NCBI GenBank assembly: GCA_028564675.1
Contig: JAOVVO010000016.1
Span: forward strand, 186,001 to 250,000
Direction: 5' to 3'
DNA: 64,000 nt
Origin: Onchocerca lupi
Taxonomy: Eukaryota; Nematoda; Chromadorea; Rhabditida; Onchocercidae
The translations under genes and the position numbers were made by a program. This document shows, in pieces, positions 1 to 11,156 of this stretch; the stretch's first letter is position 1, and the number at the start of each line of letters is the position of its first letter. The notes beneath the pieces were generated by a model. It saw only the letters and a program-made list of their open reading frames with translations. It made no database searches and had not been told where the DNA came from.

Positions 1-818
1 AAGGTAAATAGCATATGCTAAATTGAGTAAATTGATTCGCAATTATCAGGCAATGACCGAATCAAACGTTCTTTAGGGAAAGGAATTTATTGGAAAGCGA
101 AGATTTTGTCATGACCACTAACACTTCTCCCTGTGCTGTCCTCCAATGATTTTTTCTTGAAACTGCTCCCAAATTAATGATTGCGCAGTATACTTCATTT
201 TGCTCTCTTATCGCAGATACATAAGTTTCTTTCACAGCCAGCAACATAGTTGGTTGTTCGTTGTCTTACGAATGCCATACCGTACCTCTCTTCTTTTTTT
301 GGTTACTGTCATATCTGTTGCTCTAGTACGTGAGATCACGTTAGAATTTGCCTCTGTTGAATCAAAAAGATGTGAACATTATTAAGGATTGAGGTTGCTT
401 TAGAATACTTGTCAAGGTAACGAGCTATGTTTAACGTTCGTAATCAGCTGAAATGCATTATCAAATGACAGTCTAACAATTTGGTATGTATCAAACGAAG
501 TTCGAAATCCTTCTCTGAAAAAAATAGAGGAAACGAAAATGGTTTAAGCTAAAATGCTTGATGTAATTACTCAACTAAATGAGCGAAAATTACTAAATTT
601 TTTTCTTGAATATTCCAAATGAGCACATTGTTTTGACAGTCGTTATCAGATCACAATGGCCATTATTATTTTGTCGCGAGAAATATCTTGTGCCAGACGA
701 AATTATTTATCTAATCGCATTTGCCATCGGTTGAATATGGCGCGAATGAGTAAACAAAACAAAGTGAGCCTTGAAGTCGCGTCCAGAATTTTTACGTACA
801 AGTATTTTTCAGTATAAT
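1..818. other. intergenic, no gene seen
   Basis: No frame in this stretch shows coding character on either strand; the open frames are short, T-rich and mutually overlapping. The 3' end carries a splice-acceptor-like tract ending at 811-812, which I read as the trans-splice acceptor of the small gene that follows. Confidence 0.5.
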
Positions 819-1040
819 ATGTTCAAAAGAACTTTTCTAATCTTTGCACTAGCAATGCTCATGGTGACAATGGAATCAAAGCAATTCGAAATTAAAGAAT
901 TCGAAAATCCTACTGTAAGTTTTCTAATTATTTCAAAAACCATTTCTGCAAAAACTATCATAACTTTTTTTTGTTGTTTCCAAAAGCATTACCATGCAAG
1001 GAGATCACGGAGATTGTCCGATATTTCTAGATCTTATTAA
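819..1040 (+). CDS. putative small secreted peptide (2 exons, 49 aa)
   Basis: Exons 819-914 and 987-1040 join in phase 0 across a 72-base intron with a GTAAGT donor and an AAAAG acceptor. The start codon lies six bases after a TTTTTCAG acceptor (811-812), which fits trans-splicing. The N-terminus (MFKRTFLIFALAMLMVT) is a textbook signal peptide: two basic residues, then a hydrophobic run. The mature part is short and ends in a basic tail with two Arg-Arg pairs (HYHARRSRRLSDISRSY), possible prohormone cleavage sites. An ATTAAA lies downstream near 1066. I do not recognise a family. It could be a peptide-hormone-like or antimicrobial-like secreted peptide, or a chance open frame; the acceptor, signal peptide and clean donor favour a real gene. 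Confidence 0.45.
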   Translation: MFKRTFLIFALAMLMVTMESKQFEIKEFENPTVSFLIISKTISAKTIITFFCCFQKHYHARRSRRLSDISRSY

Positions 1041-1564
1041 AACTCAGATGATCTTACTGAATTTTATTAAAGATAAGATATAAAACTTCAAGTCGGAACA
1101 ATATGCTATTTTGTCATCGCTCTTTTCTTACCCTAATCAGTTGGACAATAAACTTCTCACCCGAAGAATGACTAAGGCGATTATTTTTTTTAAAATACCA
1201 GTTTGACCATGTATGGCAAAATGGTATTTTAAACTGATTGGCAAAATCAATCAAGAATCCAATCTTGGACATCTTATTGTAATAAGTAAGATTTCAGTTA
1301 GACAAAGAGAAATTCAAGCAACAGAAATCGCGCTATTTCACTTTTCTCGCATTATTTCACGAGAAATAGGAAAAAAAAATTCAATTGAGATTTCTTTCAT
1401 CTATATACTCATCATAATTATGCTAGCAGAGCTTGAAAGTCGATAGTTATCTTGTTGATATCGAGTGCTTCTTTATATTCTGCAAAAAGGAAAACTATCA
1501 AAAATTTTGTCATATTCGATCAAATTTTCATTATCAGCAACATTTCATTCATCTGAAATTTTAT
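1041..1564. other. intergenic, no gene seen
   Basis: Contains only short overlapping open frames with low-complexity composition. The 1213-1446 plus-strand frame has no splice context or recognisable motif. Confidence 0.5.
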
Positions 1565-1972
1565 TCAAACATTTTTGAGCAATTTCTGAAACATTTCTTT
1601 AACGAATGAAGTCAAAGAGATTAAATGACATTTGTTTCTTCTGCTTTTTTTTTTTTTTTTTTTTTTTGGCAGCAGTGCCATTTTCAGTTCCTTCTGTGCC
1701 GCATGATATTTTGAAATGTGTTCACTGAAACAGTCATGAAAACCCTTCATCAGAACGAACCCTCGGGATTTCAAAATTGCCGCCCGCAAATACTTTTCCC
1801 CAGTTGATTCTTCTTCTCTTATTTGATAAAGCTTGTACATGCCTACAGTAACTTTTGTGAATCTTTCCGTTCTTTTGTAATTACGGAGTAGATGTATTAA
1901 GCGATACAAAGAATTTTTGTGTTTTTGACCTGTGGTCCTGATACCTATCCAGCTGCCCACCCACTCATTCAC
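1565..1972 (-). CDS. unrecognised open frame, possibly a gene fragment
   Basis: A 136-codon minus-strand frame is open, with GTG as the first possible start at 1972; the first internal ATG reads MYKLYQIREEES. The residues before the lysine run are well mixed (for example KYLRAAILKSRGFVLMKGFH) and do not look like random AT-rich sequence. Near its 3' end it runs through a poly-A tract on the coding strand (about 22 bases), giving a lysine run; this is either a microsatellite inside a gene or the end of genuine coding sequence. No signal peptide, membrane segment or known motif is visible. It could be an internal exon of an unidentified gene or a decayed copy. Confidence 0.3.
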   Translation of the reverse strand: MNEWVGSWIGIRTTGQKHKNSLYRLIHLLRNYKRTERFTKVTVGMYKLYQIREEESTGEKYLRAAILKSRGFVLMKGFHDCFSEHISKYHAAQKELKMALLPKKKKKKKSRRNKCHLISLTSFVKEMFQKLLKNV

Positions 1973-2251
1973 TTCATAGCGAAGGCTCCATCATTGTTCT
2001 ATGTAATGGTAAATTTGTTGTATTGCATTTGGAATTTTCACAAACTTCTATTATCTGCACAAACCCTTTCTTGAAAAATTCGCTTTAGGAATTCTTATTT
2101 CATTGTTTTCACTGATAAGTTGCTAACACAATAAATGTTTCGTTTTTGTTCGCTACTACAATTATCTTCTAAATATGCTCATTAGATAGCTAAACCTCCA
2201 GTAGCAATCACTCCATAACGACTGATTTACTTTGAAGCGCCGAAATTACAG

Positions 2252-2368
2252 ATGAATTCTTTTTATCCCTCTGTTACAGTAGAAGACAGCGATTGCTTTT
2301 GGAAGAAAAACAAGGGCGAAAAATTATCAGATCCCAACAGCTCGTTAGACTTGAAAAATCCCGTGTTT
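2252..2368 (+). CDS. possible 5' exon of an unidentified gene
   Basis: The start codon follows directly on a splice acceptor (AAATTACAG ending at 2251), the pattern of a trans-spliced first exon. The 39 codons begin MNSFYPSVTVEDSDCFWKKN and are hydrophilic and compositionally balanced, unlike the T-rich surroundings. A donor (TTT|GTATCT) would end the exon in phase 0 at 2368; without splicing the frame stops seven codons later. Downstream to about 3400 several plus-strand frames are hydrophobic and could encode membrane helices, but I cannot join them in phase. Confidence 0.35.
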
Positions 2369-4050
2369 GTATCTATTATTAATCCGGAATAGACACAAAA
2401 TTTTCGGAGTCAATTTTGATTTGCTGGGAATGACTTGATGAGGCTATCAGTAATCATTGTGATCTTTTTCAGTTTCATTTCGTTATTTTTTAATTTACTG
2501 ATTGCTTCAAATGTGATGCTTTTTACTTAGCTTGTCCGCTGTAACCATTTTCTCATTCATTTTTGTTTTTTACGAACTCTTTTCACGTCATTATTTAGAT
2601 TACTTCAGAAAAATTGGTTTTGGTGATTCTGAATTGTTTGGTTTGCCGCATTCCCTTCCCTTCCACATATTAACTTTATCTATTGTTCCTAATTTAATTT
2701 TTTTACGATATTTTAGAATAAAAGAGTTCTTATTGCTAACCACATGAATTTGTGTAGTATGCCGTGAGATACTTCATCTTTAGCGCTGTATTCAGAGGTA
2801 TCCGTATTGATTCTTCCTGGTTAGCTTCTCTGGACAAACGTAATAAATAAATCGTTATCACTTCTACTGTGCGAAATTATTCCATGCTGTTTATCAAAAT
2901 CAATGACTCCAGTAAACCTGTTAACTTCACTTAAACTATTTGCTACTTTTGTTACTCGTTCGTTGACAACCAAACTGTTAAATTGTTGATTGATATGAAG
3001 TTCATATTACATAAGCCAATATTACATTTCTTTAGTGATTTCTTCGTTGCTTCAAAGGTTCGCTTCTTGCATTTATTGCGCCGACTTGTATATACTAAAC
3101 TTAAACCCGTTTTTGAAGCGAAATGTGCATGGGACATCTTACATTGTCTATTACGTAACGCAAACAGTCTGTTTTACTTTCTACTTCATTACCACTCTGC
3201 ATGTTCCTTTGGCTCTATTACCAAGTGTATTAAGCCAAATCAGGAGAGCGGTCTTCATCCCATTATGAATTTGTAAGGTTAATTTGAAAATCATCTTTCT
3301 CACTTCTTCTCATGCTTATTGGATTATTAGTGGTTTATATTTCGTTTCATAAATTGTTGAGATGGTTAAATCAAATCAGTTTTTCCAATTAAAAATATTT
3401 CGCTCGTTTTACGAAAAGTAGAGTTTTTCTTTTTTCTTAATCATGTGAGTATTTACTTCTGAGACATCGAGATGTTTTGAATGCTTACTACAGTTAAAAT
3501 ATTAAATGGTAGGAATTTCAGCTTTTATGTCATCAGAGCTTTAACCATTGTCATTTCTCTTAATGCTTTTCATATATATATATATATATGTTGGAAATGT
3601 AAATGTCCGTTTGTTCAAAATCTTAAATTTCCAAAGTTCTTAAACACATAAAAACACGCGTCTATTCAAATGCAACGGTGTTTCAAAATTTTAAATCAAT
3701 CGGTAAAGAACTTGAAACATTGTATGGAAATGAACGACGAACATTTATATTTTCATTTTTATAGTTTATTTTTTTTTTCAGAGATTATCAATGGAACCAA
3801 ACTGAGATAATAAACTTCTCTTTTTAACAAATGCTGTTTGAACTGAAACTAAGATGTGTGAGAGAGGTACGAAAGTGATGCAGGAAAAGATGAAAAACTT
3901 TATGTTTTAAATTAGCTTTATTCTCTCCCTTTGTAAAAGTGGAAATGAATATTTCAGAAGGAGTGCTTCTTCCGTTTTTAATGATTTGCAAAGATTCTGT
4001 CTCTACACATCGCAATGGTATCTTGGTTATTTTTTCATAAAAGTTCTTCT
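2369..4050. other. T-rich stretch with hydrophobic plus-strand frames; no gene model possible
   Basis: Plus-strand frames near 2525-2745, 3035-3268 and 3310-3400 are rich in Phe, Leu, Ile and Tyr and resemble membrane helices. T-rich DNA gives such frames by chance in all three phases. An (AT)n microsatellite lies at about 3571-3588. Apart from possible membrane-protein exons belonging to the 2252 exon, I see nothing here. Confidence 0.35.
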
Positions 4051-5453
4051 ATGAGATGGCTGTTTATGCTGCTTTTTCTTTTGTATTTTGGTTCTGCTTG
4101 TTCTGCACAAGCATTCTTGATTTGAGGAAATAAAAGTGACATAGGCTAAATGAAACTATCGTTCGCTAAATTTCATTGGATCAGTCAAGAAGGAAAGAAA
4201 TTCAGCAACAGTCTTATGCATCAAATAGAAATTTCATTATATTGCCTATAATTTTGAGATTTATGTTGCTTCCACGTTATCTAAGCTGTAATTATTAACA
4301 TTTAATGCCACAAAAGCTATCAGATATCACATTGCAAATTTGGAGTTGGAGGTGCATTCTGTACTGAAAACTTGCCAATGATATATGAAATTTTAGGATT
4401 GCGGGAATCAAGCAAACGATTGGAAACCATGCATTGAGAGGAAAATAGCTGACCAAGTTTTCGGAGCATGTTGTGATCGGTTTGTGCCACCGGAATGCCG
4501 CGGTTTATGTATCTACGAAAGTAATCCGATCGAAGCGCGAGTTGTTGTAAATTTTTCTTGTCATTTTCCGTCAATGAGTGTCTTTCCTTATGAAGGAATT
4601 TACACATTTATTCATTAGAATTTTATTATAGCAGAAACACTTTGCAGCTAATGCATACAATTCAACCATCCCGATGTCGTTTGTATAAATATCTAAGCTC
4701 AATAATCCACTGTGCCGCTCAAACGCACGATAATACAGCCTGCTGTCGAGATATGGGTATTCATGAAATTGGTCCGCAGTGCTTGCAGATGTGTGGACCG
4801 CAAGTAATTTCTTCTACTTGAATCTTAATCGATTCCTTTATTTGTTTCTAGTTACAAATAGCAAAAATCTTTAATTACATATAATTTAAGAATTTCCTCA
4901 TTACTTGAATTGGATAATTGTGTAACAAAGCACCAATAATGTACTAAGTTTTTGGTTTTCATTTGAGCGAATTGACCCAACTTTGATATGATAGTTTGCA
5001 TTACTTGAATAACGTTGTTTCAGTCAGTTAGGCGAGAGATTGCATAATAATACAATTGATAATTATCCTTAATATAATTGATCTAATAATTGATAATGCA
5101 TAATTATACAATTGACCTCTGATTCTCATCGTCTAATTCTATTATAGCTGCCTTTTTGTGTAGGCTATCAGAAGGCTGATCGAACATCTTATTGTTCAGT
5201 GTTCCAGAATATCTGCATTGGCATTCGTTACCGAATTTTTCATTTCAGAAAAATAAGAGAAAATGAAAAAAAAAAAACTTCTACAATTCAGATATTTCTT
5301 TTTCAGGCAAAACCTCGTCAACTGTGGGGTACCAGGTCACTACGCAAAGATCTAGTCGTATGCTTGGCAAAGTGGGATCAAATAATGTCCTGTCATCAAG
5401 CTGGTCTACGTGCTCGAAAAATCTTGAAGATGCCAACGGTTACATCACATTAA
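4051..5453 (+). CDS. secreted DB-module (DUF, Pfam PF01682-type) cysteine-rich protein
   Basis: A secreted nematode protein with the 12-cysteine DB module of unknown function. Exons 4397-4546, 4648-4803 and 5307-5453 are each phase 0 and together give a continuous 150-residue frame. The first carries the amino half (ADQVFGACCDRFVPPECRGL: Cys-Cys, then Cys-x3-Cys). The second carries the other half (TACCRDMGIHEIGPQCLQMC), and the third the usual tail with two more cysteines (CLAKWDQIMSC). Counting the exon-1 pair there are 12 module cysteines plus 2. An upstream start at 4051 encodes an excellent signal peptide (MRWLFMLLFLLYFGSACSAQ). It joins the first DB exon in phase 0 only if a GC donor after 4110 is used. 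Predicted length is 170 aa, normal for the family. The DB assignment is firm; the first exon is inference. Confidence 0.85.
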
Positions 5454-6521
5454 CTATCCGAGTCTAGCTCATTATCTTGCTCTTTCCTGTGTGCATTTTA
5501 TAAGCATATGTTTACGTTGTTTTTTGTGTTCTTTGATTCTTGGGACAACGTAAATATATCTCATATGGTCAGCTGCATTGGCTCCGAGTAACTGAAAAAA
5601 TTTAAATTTCAGTTTGTTGAGAAGGTGTCCGTGATTCTACGAGTAGATGAGAAGTGAAAATTTCTAACAACTGGACTAAAAGTTCATTTCATTTTCCAAA
5701 CTTATCACATAGTTTTAGGCTGGCCGAAAAGAATATATTGAAAAAAAAAAAGACCAAAAGCTTTTGCTAAAAAGTATACGTATAAACTTAGTTTATGTGG
5801 CTAGATTTGTGTTGAGGCGATATAGCATGACCTTTGGTTAATGTTGTGATACATAGCTGAAGACCAGAGCTGAAGAGCTGAGCTGAAGTCCTTGAGATCA
5901 GAATATTGGTTTTGTATATGGTATTAATGATTCAAAATGATTGGTTTATTGAAACATTGGAATTATTCTCTTAAACACCCAAAATAAAGAAATGTTGCTT
6001 GATGGCAATTGCTTTTTGTTCTCAAAGTAGTTTATTGAACATATCTCAGCACATTCCGAAGCGATAAGTGACGCAAATCGCAATTTTCATGTGTTCTTAT
6101 CAATCTCATTATTACCTTTTTCCCATTCGTCATGAATTGGGCCAAAGTTTTCTGTGGTTTATTGATCACCGGATGAAATTGGATTTTTTTTTTTCTCATT
6201 CACAGAGGGCATTCTGATTTGATTTATTTTGCAGTTTTTCAATTTCAAATATTCTCAAATAAGAAAAGAATCAGCTAATACTTGAAAAAATTCTTATGGT
6301 GTTATTTGCCAATTTTGCTACTAATGCATCAGCAAGAATACGATCTACTGAACTTACAAATAGTTCCTGGAGTTCTAAAATCGAATGATATCATAATCAT
6401 TTGGAGTTCAAAATACGTATATAATTACATCGTCACTGAAGTTGCTTTGCTATTAGTGATCTTTATTTTCATTTTTTTTTTTTGCTTATAAATTTTAAAA
6501 AACTTCAAAGAAACAAGTTTC
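5454..6521. other. intergenic between DB gene and duplicated block
   Basis: No coding exon recognised. The last roughly 90 bases (about 6430-6521) are recognisably similar, with many substitutions, to the sequence just upstream of the second copy of the duplicated block (about 12880-12970). Confidence 0.5.
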
Positions 6522-6540
6522 TGATTTATAAACGGTTTAG

Positions 6541-7422
6541 GAACGAAGGAAATTATCACATGAGAAGGAAGAAATGCGCTCTCGGTTGGAGGGCGAAATT
6601 ACCGAACTAAAAACAAATATCGCCAAGATGAAATTAATAGTGAAAAAAGCTGGAACTTTTCGTAATGAACCAACGAATCAAGTGAAACATAAATTACAGG
6701 TATCATCGCATTTTAATTCTCTCGAAATTCAGAACTTTAATTGCACTATATGCATGTACACAATTACATTCATATACGTAATTCTTTCTGTTAATGTAAT
6801 TTTCTTCTTCTGCATGAATAAACTTGATAGAAAAGACTTATGACTGAATATTTTAGAATCTTTCACAAGAAAATCAAGTGCTGAAGTCGAAGTTGGCTGA
6901 GGCTCACTTTGAATTGTCGATCGTTAAATCTGAACTGGCCGTTGTTCGCACTGATTATGAGTCCAAGAAAGAAGAAATGTCAAATGATTCGAAAGCATTA
7001 TTTGAAAATGCTCGACAAACAGATAATTTGCAACGACAGCTCAAACTGCTCTAGTACCTCTTCTCAGATTTCTTTTATTTTCGAGTTTCTGCTTTGTGCT
7101 TCCAATACAAAACAGGTCAAATTGTGTATGTGCTTGTTTATAAATAATTTACTCGGATATTTTCGAATTTTCAAGTAATTGAAAGAGGATTTCTCACTAG
7201 CACGATTTCGAGTTAATCTGCGGTTGCTAAATGTGATGAAAGGGATTTATGGTCCAGAGAAGAGTTTTATTTATGATGCAACTGCTAGAAATGCAACATA
7301 ATTCTCAGGAATTATGTTGCATTTCTGTGAGTAAAATCTATTACTGTCATTACAGTGATGCGAATAAAAAGCTTCATGATACGAACGACAGCTTGCGTAA
7401 AGCGTTGGATCAAAAAAGCACA
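6541..7422 (+). pseudogene. orphan copy of three RASEF-like coiled-coil exons
   Basis: Exons 6541-6699, 6857-7053 and 7356-7422 are identical to exons 7-9 of the complete gene (12990-13148, 13306-13502, 13805-13871). They encode a heptad-rich segment (for example LKSKLAEAHFELSIVKSELA) ending in LHDTNDSLRKAL. Donors, acceptors and phases are intact and no stop interrupts them. They lie 4.4 kb upstream of the first EF-hand exon, with no EF-hand or Rab exon of their own nearby. They therefore cannot form a normal RASEF protein and are most simply a partial duplication. They could be spliced into an aberrant transcript or be an assembly artefact. Confidence 0.8.
7287..7326. repeat. perfect 18-bp hairpin, 4-base loop
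   Basis: AGAAATGCAACATAATTC, loop TCAG, then its exact reverse complement. It lies in the intron between two coiled-coil exons and is repeated in the second copy at 13736-13775. Confidence 0.9.
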
Positions 7423-8649
7423 GTAAGCCATCTTTTTAATGCTTTCTAATATGTTTAAAGCGACCAGTACATGACTGGCTCTCATCCACGCAACACCCGA
7501 AATTTGTAAAAATCAATCTCTAGATTTCTAGGGAAACTGTGCATATTTTCTAGTTGTTCCAGTTCTTGCTTTTCAAGTGTATGCTTAGCATAGAAACTGC
7601 AACGCTTGAAAATTTTCAGCAAAATATTTGGAGCAGTAGCAGATCTTCGAAAAAGTCGTGCAGATTTTCCTCGGATTTTTTGACCTTGCTTTTCAAGTAC
7701 ATAGGAAACCATCTTTTTCAAGATTTTTTAACAGTTGATAACAGTTCTTAAAGATTTATAATTCTATCTTGAAGACATTCGGAAAAACGGCAAATTTTCA
7801 CTTGATAGCTTTCCGAAAAATAGCTTCTTTGGGTTCTTTACTTTCTTTACTGTTGGATGGCATATGAATATACTTTTTGCGACTGTTTAGTACTTGAAAC
7901 AAAAAATCTGGAAAATCACATGTGGAAGGCCTCGTTAGGAAACCAAATGTTAAAAGGCCTAAATATTTCCGGAGAAATGGAACACATTTCTATGGTTTTT
8001 TTTATTTTAACTGTTCTGCATAGCGAAATTTCTTATGATTATTTTACTTTCTGTAATACCCTTACCCGACGAACCAGATGACGATTTTTGTGGTCGAGCA
8101 ACTTTTTGCTAAAGGTCCTGAATACATAAACTTTTCAGAATTCCAGAAGAGGCCAGTAGATATACATATGTAAATGCAACACTTATTTCTCCTTTTTAAA
8201 CTCTTTCTCTATCTGTGAAAATTAAGGGAACTTAGATCTCCTTCCTATATAGCTCTGCTATGAAATACTTGCAAAAAATGAAATCATAGTATACTTTTTT
8301 GAAATACTTGAGTTAAGAGAGGTAGAACTCTTTTGAAGTTACTTTTTAGATTTTCGGCAAAATATACATTTGTGGTGAAGATATATACAAAACTGCAATA
8401 TATAAAATCACTTCTCTGCAGATTTAAATTGAAGACGGATACTATGCCACCATATTTAGAACTATGCAATATGATGCTATATAGCCTGTATTTTGAGTGT
8501 TAGAAAATTTTGTATAGGACCAATACATTGAAAGACGGTTTAATTGGTATTTTTGAAATTAAAAATTATTGGAAGCCTGCACTCGCTTCCTAATCCTCAT
8601 CTGAATTATATGGATTCCGGAACAAAAACCTGTACATAGTTCTCAAAAC

Positions 8650-8987
8650 TACTGTATATCGTTGTGGGATTTCTTGATAGCACAACAACTAAACAGCTTT
8701 ATCCATTAACAAAAATTTGATTTCGAAACATTATAAACTTAACAAATGCCAAAGCATGTTTAGTTGTGCTATCAAAAAAGCATAAAAAACTTGTGGATAG
8801 ATTTGAATTTGAAGTAAATTTCGACATATTCAAACAGCTGAAATTTACAAATTTTATATGTTCCCTCAACTGAACAGCAAAACATGTTTTGTCTCAAATT
8901 TATAATGTTTCAAAATCAAATTCCCATTAATGGATAAAGCTATTTTCTAGTGTCATAACGGTTTAAATTCCATAACGATACGCAGTA
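8650..8987. mobile_element. foldback / MITE-like inverted-repeat element
   Basis: The two ends of this 338-base stretch are reverse complements of each other. The left end reads TACTGTATATCGTTGTGG and the right end, reverse complemented, TACTGCGTATCGTTATGG. Further in, AGCTTTATCCATTAA at about 8695 pairs with its complement near 8930, followed by a matching stretch through AAACATTATAAA. A second, shorter inverted pair built on TTTAGTTGTGCTATCAA (about 8759-8775) pairs with the region around 8674. No open frame is present. Arms of about 100 bases with scattered mismatches suggest an old non-autonomous element. I cannot identify a target-site duplication with certainty. Confidence 0.7.
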
Positions 8988-11139
8988 CAAGTTGCATTGT
9001 ACAAGCTTTTATTTCAGAATCCATATATTTTTCGATATCATGTTGTTTCGATATTTTTATGATAAAAAAAATTTAGCTGTGTGGTTGAATGTATAATTGC
9101 CCATATATTTTAATTTCATGACATATATTACTTGTTAACACTGACAAATATATTACCTATTTTTAATTTTTGTTAGGTGTTGACTCTTTTCTTCTTCAGA
9201 AAGATGCAGCTAATGAAACTGTAAATATTGAGGAAAATTAGGCCTAACTGCATGTTCATCAGGTTTATCCCATTTGTTGTTGTTTGGGCCTTTTTAAATA
9301 AACATTGATATCAGAAAAACATTTGCTGCATAAAAGGACTTTTCATTTGAAATTGTTAGAAAAGGATTTTGAATCAGGGATTCGTCTAGTTTGGCCACGT
9401 CTTAGAGTTTTTATTTCAAATTTTTGCAAGTTCACAAATTTTCTAGTTCAGATGCTGCTAAATATGTATATTGATACAATTTACTACTTATTACTTTTAT
9501 AATCTAAATTCTAATTGTAATTTAATATAAAGCAAATTTGTATTTTATATGAGTTACATTCTCGCAAATTCGTATTTTATATGATTTACTTATCTTTTCT
9601 TTTCTAGTTTAATTTATGCAGATACTGCAGGGAAATATGGCAGTTTAGCAATGAGACAACGTTTCATGCTTAAGCCGGCTAAGTTGATTGAAAATGCACG
9701 GAAAAGCTTCGATCTTCTGGACTTATTCAGCTGTACACATTTAGAGTGCATGTCAACAATATTCACACTATAAATCCACAAGAGAGAATATTTTGGTGCT
9801 GCTTTTGATTCTCTTTCACATTTATTCGTTCATATTTTTCCGTAGCTATTTCAAAATCATTTCATTCTGACAGTATAACTATTTATCCTATAATATTGTT
9901 CTATATTTTTCTGTGTGCCATCAAGACCATTTAAAGAGAGTGCCACGATGCATAATGGTAGCGTAGATTAGCAATAATCTGAATAAGGGAACAAATATGC
10001 AATCAAAACAAGTTTGTTATGCTCGTGATTAGTTTTAGTGGGAAAGTTTATGTCGCCGTTTCGGCAGTAATAATACAGAATCATCATTTGCATCATTTAT
10101 GTCGGCAGGAACAATACAGAATCACATCTATGTCAGAGGCAAACGGCGAAGCAACTGTGGATCACTAGTTATTTTGAAAGCATGCAATGCTGAATATTGC
10201 ATATTTTCAAGTTTTATAACATCTCTACCTTTCATCTATTCATCCACTTCATATTATTATAATTGTAACTTCATGGAAATTCTTGATATTTCTGACTTGT
10301 AAACAAAAAAATTAATTTTCTCGTAGTGATGATTCAACGCCTTCTACTCCTCGATTTGCATTAAGTGTAAAGGATCTACAATCGTTTCGAATTTGACAGA
10401 ATTTTTGGTGAATGAGAAACGTGAAAATATAAAGGGAAGCTTAGAACATCGATTAGACCAATATATCCCATCTCTCCAAAGTCTAGTCTGATCTATATTA
10501 TGTACAAATTGATACATTTCATTATAATAGAGATTCTAAATAATCTTCACTTGTTCCAAATTTTGGATTAAATGACTTTCGCTCGACAGAAAAACATCAT
10601 TTGTATACAGTGGCGCAGTGAGAGACTGACTAGAGAATCTTAACATCAATTAAAATCATCATTGACTTTGAAATTTCATGAAATACCAATTTGGTTTCAT
10701 CTAGGTAAATTTCACCTGAAGATAGTACATTAGGACTTTAAACTGTGGCTTGGTCGTAAAAGAAGCATTACTGTCAAACCGATGGCAGATGATAATTCAG
10801 TAAGTAGATATTACTATTTCCAGGACAATGAGCTGAAAATGAATGATTTATCCCAATACAGTTGTAGAGCTGTTTTTTTTTTTTTTTTTTTTCTTCGAAA
10901 CTGTTACTTTAATTTAAGATAATGCTGTTGTATTCAAATAAGTGTTAGTGATTTGCGAGGATCGAATTTAAATGATTCCTATATATTTTAAAACGAACTT
11001 TTCATTGAAATATGTAGAATTTGCTATATCACTAAATAGACTGTCGGATGTGAACAATGTTCAACTGATATTCGCGTTGATTGACGAAAAATTTCTGTAA
11101 TTTTTGAGGGTAAATTATGGACAATGAATGATTTTCTAG
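8988..11139. other. no confident gene; weak exon-like fragments
   Basis: Two stretches look faintly coding. One near 9606-9770 begins YADTAGKYGSLAM, reminiscent of the Rab DTAGQE region. The other, at about 10325-10490, switches frame (STPSTPRFALSVKDL then EFLVNEKRENIKGSLEHRL). Neither has a supportable splice context. They may be decayed remnants linked to the upstream duplication or chance. A poly-T run lies at about 10874-10892. Confidence 0.4.
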
Positions 11140-11156
11140 AATATTGGATTAATGTT

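Larger units (their letters stand above)
6522..8304 (+). repeat. upstream copy of a 1,783-bp direct duplication (partner 12971-14753)
   Basis: Every base I compared, including introns, matches 12971-14753 at a constant offset of 6,449. Identity begins at 6522 (6521 is C against T) and ends at 8304 (8305 is T against A). The block holds three coiled-coil exons of the RASEF-like gene with all splice sites intact, but this copy lies 5' of that gene's EF-hand exons. Confidence 0.95.

Noticed and set aside
4320..4607. Minus-strand open frame
   Set aside because: It is a shadow of the DB exon at 4397-4546.
5146..5306. Extra exon between the last two DB exons (LPFCVGYQKADRTSYC...)
   Set aside because: It stays open and in phase, but it would break the usual DB spacing before the C-terminal CLAKWDQIMSC segment and adds an A-run of lysines.
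9606..9770. DTAG-like segment resembling a Rab G3 motif near the orphan exons
   Set aside because: Only four residues match, the following sequence does not align to the Rab domain, and no P-loop or NKxD segment is nearby.
10325..10490. Two adjoining coding-like frames (STPSTPRFAL, then NEKRENIKGSLEHRL)
   Set aside because: They are in different frames, with no usable splice pair between them and no family resemblance.
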